Of a DNA stretch of 11,182 nucleotides, positions 1-7,196 are shown piece by piece (the stretch's first letter is position 1; every line of letters begins with the position of its first letter). The notes under the pieces are model-generated. The model saw nothing but the letters and a program-made list of their open reading frames with translations. It did no database searches and was not told where the DNA came from. Location of the stretch: contig JAUQZZ010000053.1 of NCBI GenBank assembly GCA_030586765.1, positions 1 to 11,182 on the forward strand, given 5' to 3'. The stretch is from Candidatus Brocadiales bacterium. Lineage in GTDB: Bacteria > Planctomycetota > Brocadiia > Brocadiales > Bathyanammoxibiaceae. Position numbers and translations under genes: made by a program.

Positions 1-1
1 G

Positions 2-1189
2 CTATGGGTAGTACTCATCATCGTGGCTGCCAAGGTTGGGGAAAGGGTGGCAAGGAGTTTGGGTCTTCCTCAAGTGCTAGGCGAGCTATCTATGGGGGTG
101 CTATTAGGCAATGTATACTTCCTCAGTGGATGGGGCTTCTTTAATTTCCTCAGGGAGGAGACCTTACTAAAGGTACTGGGTGAATTAGGTGCCCTGACCC
201 TCCTTTTGATAGTGGGGCTTCACACAGACCTTAGGGCCTTGAAGCAGGCAGGTCTTTCTGTCCTTTATGTGGCCCTGGGTGGTATAGTGGCCCCTGCTGT
301 GCTAGGGTATCTGGCATGTCTTTTTTTCCTCCCTGACGCCTCTATATATACCTGCTTCTTTGTAGTGGCAGCCCTTTGTGTAAATAGTGTCGGCATAATA
401 ACCAGGGTGTTTCATGAGATGGGAAAGCTGGATACCCTGGAGGCAAGGATAGCTATAGCGGCTACCTTAATTGATGCCATACTGGTCTTTCTTGTCATAG
501 GGGCAGTGAGTGGTATTATCCGTACTGGCCACTTTACTACAACAGATGTGGCTCTGACATTGGGCATCTCGGTCCTGTACCTCTCCTTCATCGTGGTTAC
601 AAGCCTCAAGTATGGACAGGGCCTTGGGGATTTTGTTACTGAGAAGTTCTCTGAAAGCTCAAAGGTCTTTATTGTTACGGTCATGTTTTTTTCCCTGGCC
701 TATTTTGCCAAATCAATAGGGCTGGCCGCCATCCTGGGGGCCTTTGGGGCAGGCCTGCTTCTTCAGAATGTAAGGTTAAGAGACTCTGGGGGTAAGGAAC
801 GTGGTATGGAGGAGCTGGTAAGACCTGCCTACTGGGTCTTTGTACCTATATTCTTTGTGCTGGTGGGCAGTGAGGTAAGGCTGGAGAGCTTCCTGGATAG
901 GACAGCCGTATTGATAGGAACCGGTATCACGATAGCTGCTATCTTAGGGAAGCTCTTCTGTGGTCTTTGTGTAGTGGAAAGGGGTGTAAGCCGTTTACAG
1001 GTGGGTATCAGCATGGTGCCCAGGGCCGAGATAGCCCTGGTGGTTGCCAGCATGGGCAGGGCCTTAGGGGTGCTTAACGATTCTATATATTCTGCTGTAA
1101 TTATAATGGTCATGGTCACCACCCTCACAGCCCCACCCTTGCTGAAGAAGGTATTATATACCCCAGCAGAGCGACACGAGGAGATATGA
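2..1189 (+). CDS. CPA2-family cation/proton antiporter, copy 1 (5' end outside window)
   Basis: Integral-membrane exchanger of the Na+(K+)/H+ antiporter domain family (KefB/NapA-like), moving cations against protons across the inner membrane. The frame is open from base 2. A GTG at 23 could be read as a start, but the codons before it (LWVVLIIV) match the first membrane helix of the neighbouring paralogue, so the gene begins left of the window. About ten hydrophobic segments follow. Family motifs visible are GLPQVLGEL, VGLHTDL, the PAYWVFVPIFFVLVGS segment, a TM10-like GK (Lys codon 950-952) and MVPRAE. There is no C-terminal RCK/TrkA domain. Oddities: the TM5 motif is Ile-Asp-Ala (codons 473-478) instead of Asp-Asp, and TM4 has Val-Asn (Asn codon 383-385) where the paralogue has Ala-Thr. 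Its stop overlaps the next start as ATGA (1186-1189), implying coupled translation. The fold is certain; the substrate is unknown and activity doubtful. Confidence 0.9.
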   Translation, partial: LWVVLIIVAAKVGERVARSLGLPQVLGELSMGVLLGNVYFLSGWGFFNFLREETLLKVLGELGALTLLLIVGLHTDLRALKQAGLSVLYVALGGIVAPAVLGYLACLFFLPDASIYTCFFVVAALCVNSVGIITRVFHEMGKLDTLEARIAIAATLIDAILVFLVIGAVSGIIRTGHFTTTDVALTLGISVLYLSFIVVTSLKYGQGLGDFVTEKFSESSKVFIVTVMFFSLAYFAKSIGLAAILGAFGAGLLLQNVRLRDSGGKERGMEELVRPAYWVFVPIFFVLVGSEVRLESFLDRTAVLIGTGITIAAILGKLFCGLCVVERGVSRLQVGISMVPRAEIALVVASMGRALGVLNDSIYSAVIIMVMVTTLTAPPLLKKVLYTPAERHEEI

Positions 1190-2694
1190 ATAACCTAGCA
1201 TGGCCTATAGCTATTATTGATTATGAAGCCACCCTTCGCAGGCTGAGGGAGGAATACCTCCCCACTATTATGGATAAGGCGAAGCTTGCCTTGAAGGGAG
1301 GCACGGGAGAGCCTTTGCTCAATAAGTTAAGTGTCCCAGAACAGGTGGTTAGCCCGCTTGAATCTTCCACCGAGGTAGTAGAAGGGATAAAACCCCTCTG
1401 GGAAATCTGGCGTACAGACCCAGCCAACAACTTCCTGCTCGCCCTGGCCATCATTATCATAGCTGCCAAGATTGGGGAGGAATTGGCAAGGAGGGTGGGT
1501 CTTCCAGCGGTGTTGGGCGAATTACTAATGGGTATATTATTAGGGAACATATACCTCTTTAGCGGATGGCCATTCTTCAATTTCTTAAAAACGATGTCTT
1601 TCTTAAAGATAGTGGGAGATTTTGGGGCAATAATACTCCTTTTCAGTGTAGGTCTTCATACAGACCTTAGGGCCTTCCTGCGGGTAGGGCTTTCTGCCTT
1701 TCTCATTGCCTTTGCAGGGGTTATAACCCCTGCTGGGTTGGGGTATCTTGCGTGCCGCCTTTTACTTCCCGAGGCCACCACATATACTCACTTCTTCATG
1801 GCAGTGACACTCTGCGCTACCAGTATTGGAATAACCGTTAGAGTATTTGAGGAGCTGGGAAAGTTGGATACCCTGGAGGCCAGGTTAGTAATAGGGGCTG
1901 CCATAATTGACGACATCTTAGCCCTTTTTGCAGTAGGCATAATGAGCGGTCTTGTCCTTACTGGGCAGTTTGCTGTGGAAGGTGTATTTATAACAGTTGG
2001 CCTGGGCATTCTATTTCTATCTTCCATATTGGTGCCAACCCTACGGTACGGCCGTAATTTTGGAAATTTTGCCACTGAAAAATTTCCTGAGAGTTTGAAG
2101 GTATTTGTTGTTGTAGTGGTATGCCTCCTATTTGCTTTTCTCGCAGAATCTATCGGGCTGGCCACCATAGTGGGCGCCTTTGCCGCAGGGCTGTTTCTCA
2201 GGGATATAAGACTGAAGGGCTCCGAGGGGAGGGAACACAGTGTGGACACCTTTGTACGGCCTGCCTACTGGATATTCGTACCCTTCTTTTTTGTACTGAT
2301 AGGCTCTCAAGTAAGGCTAGAAAGCTTTTTGGACAAGACCGCTTTGCTGGTAGGGGGTGCCATTACAATAGCTGGTGTATCAGGAAAGCTCGTCTGCGGC
2401 CTTTGTATGGTAGAAAAGGGTGTAAACCGCCTGGCTGTGGGTCTTGGCATGGTTCCTAGAACGGAAATAGCCTTGGTCCTGGCTAGTGTAGGAAAGAGCG
2501 TGGGGGCAATAAGTGATTCCTTATTTTCGGCCGTAATAATCTTCGTGGCCTTCTCTGCTACTGTAGCTCCGCCCCTGCTGAAGCTGGTCTTGTCAAGGTC
2601 AGAAAAATCTATGCCTCCAAGGCCTTTGGTTCCCTATGCGAGTGATGAGACCAGGAAGGTAGCCGCCAGATTAAGAAGATTGGGGAGGAGATGA
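1186..2694 (+). CDS. CPA2-family cation/proton antiporter, copy 2 (complete)
   Basis: 502-residue inner-membrane antiporter, closely similar to the gene before it along the whole transport domain (well over half of residues identical by eye). Residues 1-75 are a hydrophilic extension; its start cannot be compared with copy 1, whose 5' end is missing. From about residue 80 come twelve or so hydrophobic segments. Motifs: GLPAVLGEL, VGLHTDL, the TM4 segment CATSIGITVRV (Thr212), the intact TM5 Asp-Asp pair (residues 242-243, codons 1909-1914), a TM10-like GK (Lys401) and MVPRTE. In NapA-type exchangers the Asp pair carries ions and the TM10 Lys pairs with the first Asp, so this copy should be a working, probably electrogenic, Na+/H+ or K+/H+ exchanger. 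The tail after residue 475 is basic and soluble, with no RCK domain. The ATG lies in the ATGA overlap with copy 1. Ion specificity cannot be told from sequence. Confidence 0.93.
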   Translation: MNNLAWPIAIIDYEATLRRLREEYLPTIMDKAKLALKGGTGEPLLNKLSVPEQVVSPLESSTEVVEGIKPLWEIWRTDPANNFLLALAIIIIAAKIGEELARRVGLPAVLGELLMGILLGNIYLFSGWPFFNFLKTMSFLKIVGDFGAIILLFSVGLHTDLRAFLRVGLSAFLIAFAGVITPAGLGYLACRLLLPEATTYTHFFMAVTLCATSIGITVRVFEELGKLDTLEARLVIGAAIIDDILALFAVGIMSGLVLTGQFAVEGVFITVGLGILFLSSILVPTLRYGRNFGNFATEKFPESLKVFVVVVVCLLFAFLAESIGLATIVGAFAAGLFLRDIRLKGSEGREHSVDTFVRPAYWIFVPFFFVLIGSQVRLESFLDKTALLVGGAITIAGVSGKLVCGLCMVEKGVNRLAVGLGMVPRTEIALVLASVGKSVGAISDSLFSAVIIFVAFSATVAPPLLKLVLSRSEKSMPPRPLVPYASDETRKVAARLRRLGRR

Positions 2695-2723
2695 TTGCCT
2701 TTTAGGGGAGAGTAAAAGTAGCC

Positions 2724-2740
2724 GCACCCTTTAAGGGTGC
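2724..2740 (+). terminator. Hairpin after the antiporter pair, possible terminator
   Basis: Eight-base arms GCACCCTT and AAGGGTGC with a single-base centre, 29 nt after the antiporter stop codon. Position suits a transcription end, but no T-run follows, so a classical Rho-independent terminator is not shown. The arm resembles the GCACCCTAC core repeated at 3169, 4329 and 4412, so it may simply be another repeat. Confidence 0.3.
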
Positions 2741-2796
2741 GTATACCATAAGTTGACGATTAAACTACTTTTGCAGAGGCCCCGTATCAAAGGTAG

Positions 2797-2816
2797 TTGC
2801 CCCATTTATGGGGCAA
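2797..2816. repeat. 8-bp stem, 4-base loop hairpin
   Basis: Perfect arms TTGCCCCA and TGGGGCAA around loop TTTA. It is the second strong stem-loop downstream of the antiporter genes and again lacks a T-tract. It could act as an RNA 3'-end stabiliser or be part of the repeat cluster. Confidence 0.45.
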
Positions 2817-2899
2817 GAATGTGGCGTGCTACCATTAACTAGACCCTTCGCTCCGCTCAGGGTGACAATTTAAGGAGTCATTCTGAGCCAAAGTCCTGA

Positions 2900-3009
2900 T
2901 CCGCCTTAGGCGGAGAAGAATCTCGCATGGGTGCCGCAGGGCTTAAGTTCGCCGTAGGCGAATCTGCCTCTGGCACGACCCGCCCCAGGCGGGATTCGCT
3001 TAAGGCGAA
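2900..3009. repeat. Cluster of four short GC-armed hairpins
   Basis: Consecutive perfect palindromes: TCCGCC-TTA-GGCGGA (2900-2914), TTCGCC-GTA-GGCGAA (2948-2962), CCCGCC-CCA-GGCGGG (2979-2993) and TTCGC-TTAAG-GCGAA (2995-3009). They share the GCC-N3-GGC layout but differ in outer bases with compensating changes, as expected of REP-like units where pairing rather than sequence is kept. Confidence 0.6.
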
Positions 3010-3016
3010 AATCTAG

Positions 3017-3076
3017 GTAGACAACGAGGTAAACCTCGTTGAACCAAAATCAACGACCGTAAAGGTCGTTGTCTAC
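3017..3076. repeat. Nested palindrome with two inner hairpins
   Basis: Outer 11-bp inverted arms GTAGACAACGA (3017-3027) and TCGTTGTCTAC (3066-3076) enclose two perfect inner hairpins: CAACGAGGT/ACCTCGTTG (3022-3041) and CAACGACC/GGTCGTTG (3051-3071). The inner and outer arms share bases, so one long or two short stem-loops can form, but not both at once. Confidence 0.65.
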
Positions 3077-3077
3077 T

Positions 3078-3114
3078 CCCTCCCTTGATGGGAGGGGTTA
3101 GGGGAGGGTGAAAT
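3078..3114. repeat. 37-bp direct repeat, copy 1
   Basis: Begins CCCTCCCTTGATGGGAGGGG and ends GGGTGAAAT. It is identical to 3222-3258 in the same orientation, and the CCCTCCC/GGGAGGG portion forms a hairpin. This sequence type is a familiar dispersed intergenic repeat in several bacterial groups (from memory, not searched). Confidence 0.8.
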
Positions 3115-3168
3115 TATTGATTGGGGATAAGCCTTGTTCCTGTGTAGACCTCAGCAACGGCCTCGCAG

Positions 3169-3190
3169 GGTACGTCAAGACGCACCCTAC
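3169..3190. repeat. 22-bp palindromic repeat, copy 1
   Basis: Core GGTACGTCAAGACGCACC followed by CTAC. The arms GGT.CGTC and GACG.ACC pair around AA. It differs from the copies at 4329 and 4412 by one base (A for G), which breaks one stem pair. Confidence 0.6.
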
Positions 3191-3221
3191 TACTATGGTA
3201 TGCTGGGTGCAAGGTACTTTC

Positions 3222-3258
3222 CCCTCCCTTGATGGGAGGGGTTAGGGGAGGGTGAAAT
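3222..3258. repeat. 37-bp direct repeat, copy 2
   Basis: Exact match to 3078-3114, start-to-start spacing 144 bp, lying 50 bp before tRNA-Sec. Exact identity suggests recent duplication or gene conversion. Confidence 0.8.
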
Positions 3259-3307
3259 AATTCGCAAGGGTTGACCAGAAGGGGAAATTATAGTGTAATA
3301 TCCAGGT

Positions 3308-3404
3308 GGGAATGGATGGGGCCCGGTGGCTCTGACGGTCTTCAAAACCGGTTCGGGGCGCCACAAGCGTCCCGGGTGGGTTCGACTCCCACACGTTCCC
3401 GCCA
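3308..3404 (+). tRNA. selC: tRNA-Sec (selenocysteine, anticodon TCA)
   Basis: 97-nt tRNA with the traits special to bacterial tRNA-Sec. The acceptor stem GGGAATG/CGTTCCC (3308-3314 with 3394-3400) has an eighth position G.A mismatch (3315, 3393). A six-pair D stem GGGGCC/GGCTCT encloses a four-base loop (3318-3333). The anticodon loop CTTCAAA has TCA at 3342-3344, decoding UGA. A long variable arm has seven pairs, GGGGCGC/GCGTCCC (3355-3373). The T arm is GTGGG-TTCGACT-CCCAC (3376-3392), followed by discriminator G and an encoded CCA (3401-3404). The variable-arm to T-loop stretch closely resembles E. coli selC. It is charged with Ser, converted by SelA and delivered by SelB; neither gene is in the window. 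One A.G mismatch lies at the base of the anticodon stem. It shows that the organism makes selenoproteins, though I see none here. Confidence 0.93.
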
Positions 3405-3416
3405 TTTACAACCTGC

Positions 3417-3438
3417 AACAACCGCTCTTTAAAAGTCT
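3417..3438. repeat. 22-bp direct repeat, copy 1
   Basis: AACAACCGCTCTTTAAAAGT plus CT, exactly repeated at 4303-4324 in the same orientation. It lies 12 bp after tRNA-Sec. A related 23-bp block (3453-3475, ends GTACACCT) follows it. Confidence 0.65.
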
Positions 3439-3573
3439 TGTCTTGAACCTTGCGAAGGAAAGGACTCGTACACCTGCAAAAGGGGTTAGGGATTAGGGGC
3501 TAGGGAGCTAGTTCGACGCCTTTCGCAGGACTACTACCCGTCATCCAGTAATCTCAGAGCAGGCTTTATAATA

Positions 3574-3990
3574 TTACTCCTGCTTTTTGAAGAGCTTGTG
3601 ACAGTTGTTGCAGGCCTGTTTTGCCTTTTCAAACTCAAGTTGGGCAACATCTACGGACGATTCATGGGTGGAAGAGGATAACCTATCTACCCTGGAGTGA
3701 AAGTCTTCTCTTAGCCTATTGAACTCCGACTGTTCGAATTTGGATAACTTGGAGTTTGAGAGGTCCAAGTTACATAGTTTGTGACAGACCTTATCCAGTT
3801 CATTTGCCAGGTTTGCTGCCTTGGAGAGGTCTTCTGCGATAAGGGCGTCCTCTATCTTACTTATATAATTATCTAAAATCTTCATTGTAGATTTTACCTT
3901 TGGTGCGGCGGAACCCAGGGTTTCTTCTCCGCAAACTGCCGGGCCAATAACCAGCAAAACACTTAAGGCAGCAAGACAGAATATTTTCAT
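3574..3990 (-). CDS. Exported monohaem cytochrome c'-like protein, copy 1
   Basis: 138 residues: an N-terminal signal sequence (MKIFCLAALSVLLVIGPAVC, likely cut near residue 20) and a helical domain ending in a haem-binding CNNCH (Cys127, Cys130, His131) followed by KLFKK. The single C-terminal CxxCH, four-helix pattern and a Met in the first helix (TMKILDN) fit the cytochrome c'/b562-type fold in the periplasm. The start is set by GGGAGG (3998-4003) 7 nt upstream; a longer frame to 4077 would read through a mobile element end. It shares its design with the two cytochrome genes to its right, but lacks their charged linker. It has CHKLC where they have a lone Cys before VNLY. It is separated from them by 480 bp and has its own promoter. 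Electron transfer or NO binding is possible; the actual role is unknown. Confidence 0.82.
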   Translation of the reverse strand: MKIFCLAALSVLLVIGPAVCGEETLGSAAPKVKSTMKILDNYISKIEDALIAEDLSKAANLANELDKVCHKLCNLDLSNSKLSKFEQSEFNRLREDFHSRVDRLSSSTHESSVDVAQLEFEKAKQACNNCHKLFKKQE

Positions 3991-4043
3991 CCCAGAACCT
4001 CCCAAAAAGTATCCTTTAACAGTTTCAATTAAATTAACATTCT

Positions 4044-4207
4044 GAGACCTCTGAAAAAGTGCTAAAAGAATGCACAATAATGCTACGGCCTGTCATTGCG
4101 AGCGAAGCGAAGCAATCTCATGTTTTTCAGCGAAGACTACTTAAGAGATTGCTTCGTCGCCTTCGCTCCTCGCAATGACGGTTCTGCCTACATTTTTCAG
4201 AAGTCTC
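4044..4207 (+). mobile_element. MITE-like inverted-repeat element, copy 1 (164 bp)
   Basis: Non-coding element with ends GAGACCTCTGAAAAA and TTTTTCAGAAGTCTC (15-base inverted ends, one mismatch). Inside is a long imperfect hairpin whose left arm (4092-4119) and right arm (about 4145-4179) are unequal; the right arm has extra bases (TCGTCGCCTTCGCTCCTCG). Flanks are ATTCT (4039-4043) and ATTTT (4208-4212), a 4/5 match suggesting a 5-bp target duplication. A full-length homologue of exactly the same length lies inverted at 7272-7435. No transposase is encoded, so it would be mobilised by an enzyme elsewhere. Confidence 0.85.
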
Positions 4208-4236
4208 ATTTTATATAAGGCAGATTGTTTTGTCTA
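4208..4236 (-). promoter_or_regulatory. Sigma70-type promoter for the copy 1 cytochrome gene
   Basis: On the minus strand a -35 box TAGACA (4231-4236, 5/6 to TTGACA), a 17-base spacer and a -10 box TAAAAT (4208-4213, 5/6 to TATAAT). It points at the cytochrome gene starting at 3990. The inverted-repeat element 4044-4207 begins directly after the -10 box, so transcription should start inside the element and the leader would be about 210 nt, strongly folded. Confidence 0.5.
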
Positions 4237-4274
4237 TAGCATTTCGAGGGAAAGGACTTGGACACCTTTCTTTT

Positions 4275-4295
4275 GGGCAGACCATGGGTCTGCCC
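4275..4295. repeat. 9-bp-armed palindrome
   Basis: Perfect arms GGGCAGACC and GGTCTGCCC with centre ATG. It lies between two repeat blocks (4245-4267 and 4303-4324) and has no T-tract on either side. Confidence 0.5.
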
Positions 4296-4302
4296 CTACG
4301 GT

Positions 4303-4324
4303 AACAACCGCTCTTTAAAAGTCT
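4303..4324. repeat. 22-bp direct repeat, copy 2
   Basis: Exact copy of 3417-3438. The companion 23-bp block (4245-4267, 20/23 to 3453-3475) lies before it here, while at the first locus it lies after it. The two blocks thus occur in swapped order around the cytochrome gene. Confidence 0.65.
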
Positions 4325-4328
4325 ATAA

Positions 4329-4350
4329 GGTGCGTCAAGACGCACCCTAC
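4329..4350. repeat. 22-bp palindromic repeat, copy 2
   Basis: GGTGCGTCAAGACGCACC then CTAC: perfect 8-bp arms GGTGCGTC/GACGCACC around AA. It is identical to 4412-4433. Confidence 0.7.
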
Positions 4351-4411
4351 TAAACTCGGACACGAGGTTGTAGGTTATCAGCTGCCGGTGTAGAAGCCAT
4401 CTCTAACTGAA

Positions 4412-4433
4412 GGTGCGTCAAGACGCACCCTAC
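4412..4433. repeat. 22-bp palindromic repeat, copy 3
   Basis: Identical to 4329-4350, 83 bp further on. It lies just past the 3' end of the minus-strand cytochrome gene ending at 4472, so its hairpin would be in the transcript tail. Confidence 0.7.
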
Positions 4434-4442
4434 AATGTCTGA

Positions 4443-4465
4443 ATTCAGAATTCGGAATTCTGAAT
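4443..4465. repeat. 23-bp palindrome with EcoRI-like core
   Basis: Perfect 11-bp arms ATTCAGAATTC and GAATTCTGAAT around one G, 6 bases past the minus-strand stop codon at 4472. Position suggests a transcript-end hairpin, but no T-run follows on the minus strand, so termination is only possible, not shown. Confidence 0.5.
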
Positions 4466-4471
4466 GTAACC

Positions 4472-5026
4472 CTATAGCTTCTCCTTCTTGTAGATGTTGT
4501 GGCAGTCCTTGCAGGTCTGCTGTACCTTATCAAACTCCGACTGGACGCTGCTAATGTTGCGTGCCTTCCCAGCCAGTACCAGGGAGCGGATAGAGATTCG
4601 GAACTTGTCCCCTATAAGGACAAAATCGGTGGGTACCCCTTCCGGGTGCTCTTTATAGTAGAGGTTCACGCAGCGACCGGCTATCAGGTCTTCTATCTTT
4701 GTTGCAGATTCCACTACAGCCTCCCAGTCCTTCTTCTCCACACCTCGACTTAGCCTCCTCATATTCAAGGAGGTAGAAGCCATGGCCTCCTGGAGCCCTT
4801 TTGGGGTCTCTAGCTCTACTATTTCTTCCTCCTTTGGCCATTCCTTCTCGGCCCATTTCTTCTTTGCCCACTCATCCAGGGCAGGGAGTTCTTCCTTAAA
4901 GAACTCTTTTTCCTCCTCCTTCAGGGCCACCTTTTCTTCCTCTTTTTTCTTACAGGTTAAGGAGCTTACTGAGATGAGTAGCAGGACCAGACCAATGGAG
5001 AGCAGTCTTTTCATTTTATGCCCCAT
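4472..5026 (-). CDS. Cytochrome c'-like monohaem lipoprotein, copy 2
   Basis: 184 residues. The leader is basic then hydrophobic (MGHKMKRLLSIGLVLLLIS) and ends SSLTC, a likely though not canonical lipobox with Cys25 as the lipid anchor. A roughly 55-residue Lys/Glu-rich linker follows. The C-terminal domain has Met in its first helix (NMRRL), GRCVNLY with an extra Cys, and haem motif CKDCH (Cys172, Cys175, His176) close to the end. This layout suggests a c'-type four-helix haem domain held off the membrane by a charged tether. The start chosen is the ATG at 5026, 8 nt after the preceding gene's stop; an in-frame ATG at 5014 preceded by GGGG is a fair alternative. The domain aligns with the next gene over its whole length, so a local duplication is likely. 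Haem-dependent electron transfer or gas binding is inferred. Confidence 0.82.
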   Translation of the reverse strand: MGHKMKRLLSIGLVLLLISVSSLTCKKKEEEKVALKEEEKEFFKEELPALDEWAKKKWAEKEWPKEEEIVELETPKGLQEAMASTSLNMRRLSRGVEKKDWEAVVESATKIEDLIAGRCVNLYYKEHPEGVPTDFVLIGDKFRISIRSLVLAGKARNISSVQSEFDKVQQTCKDCHNIYKKEKL

Positions 5027-5034
5027 GGTGTTTA

Positions 5035-5581
5035 TTATCCCCTCTCCTTTCGGAATCTTTGGTGGCACTCCTCACAAGAGGCCTTCATTTTTTGGAATTG
5101 CGTCTCAGCCAGCTCGGTCTTCTGGTATCTCTGGGCCATGAGTAGTTTAAGCACATCGTTGTAGAAGCGCTGGCTGATGTTAACAAATTCTTGCGGGGTG
5201 TCGGGATGCATCTTCACATAGAGGTTTACACAGCGGCGTCCTATTAGCTCCTCTAGCTTTTCCGCAGACTTCCCGGTGGCGGGCCAATTCCCACTCTTAA
5301 TTGCGTTATCCAGGCTTTTCATATACTTGGAGGCCTCTTCCATGACCGCCTTAAGTTCCCCATCGGTCTCCTTCACAGGTATAGGCTCCAGTTTCTTCCA
5401 ATCCTCGGGCTCAGGGGCCTCCTCAGCCTCTTCAACCTCTTTTTCTGGGGAGACCTTCTTCTCCTTCACTTCTTCTGTCTGGAAGACAAGCTCTAAGAGC
5501 CTTTCACAGGAGAGGCCTGCCAGGGATACCAGGAAAAGACCCAGGCAAAGGGCCTTCTTTGTTCCTTTAAGCTGGGGTAGG

Positions 5582-5589
<8 letters not shown>
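5035..5589 (-). CDS. Cytochrome c'-like monohaem lipoprotein, copy 3
   Basis: 184 residues, the same length as its downstream paralogue. The leader (KKALCLGLFLVSLAGLSC) ends in a lipobox-like GLSC at Cys28. A Glu/Lys/Pro-rich tether of about 50 residues follows. The domain holds KYMKSLDN with the conserved first-helix Met, RRCVNLY with an extra Cys, and haem motif CEECH (Cys172, Cys175, His176) near the C terminus. The ATG at 5589 overlaps the end of the GH57 gene by 8 bases (ATGATTAA), so translation is probably coupled; an ATG 9 bases further upstream is possible. It is encoded between a glycogen enzyme and another cytochrome, on one transcript with both. This ties a surface or periplasmic haem protein to a cytoplasmic carbon-storage operon, a pairing for which I know no established role. 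Confidence 0.83.
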
Positions 5590-7171
<1,582 letters not shown>

Positions 7172-7196
7172 GGGAATTCCTTTAAACTAGAAGATA

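Larger units (their letters stand above)
2695..3307. repeat. Non-coding, repeat-rich gap between antiporters and tRNA-Sec
   Basis: No credible coding region on either strand over about 610 bases. The stretch is a mosaic of short palindromes and dispersed-repeat fragments: a CTTCGCTCCGCTCAGGGTGAC-type element split by other sequence (about 2847-2935), four small hairpins with CGCC/GGCG arms (2900-3009), a nested palindrome (3017-3076), and two identical 37-bp repeats (3078-3114 and 3222-3258). One GGTNCGTCAAGACGCACC palindrome lies at 3169-3190. Short ORFs here are translations of repeats. Confidence 0.75.

Noticed and set aside
3193..3405. Minus-strand open frame of 70 codons
   Set aside because: It is the reverse of tRNA-Sec plus a 37-bp repeat; the peptide (SPSPNPSHQGRGK) is a repeat translation, not a protein.
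3480..3512. Telomere-like GGGATTAGGGG run
   Set aside because: Only a short imperfect run within bacterial repeat debris; no tandem array.
3991..4077. 29-residue N-terminal extension of the copy 1 cytochrome
   Set aside because: It would read through the element end, and would put a non-signal segment before a good signal peptide that has its own GGGAGG site.
2840..4470. CRISPR array
   Set aside because: Repeats are palindromic, irregularly spaced and varied; no regular repeat-spacer pattern and no cas genes.
5027..5068. 14-residue N-terminal extension of the copy 2 cytochrome
   Set aside because: It would overlap the upstream gene by 34 bases and move the hydrophobic leader inward; the ATG at 5026 or 5014 fits a lipoprotein leader.
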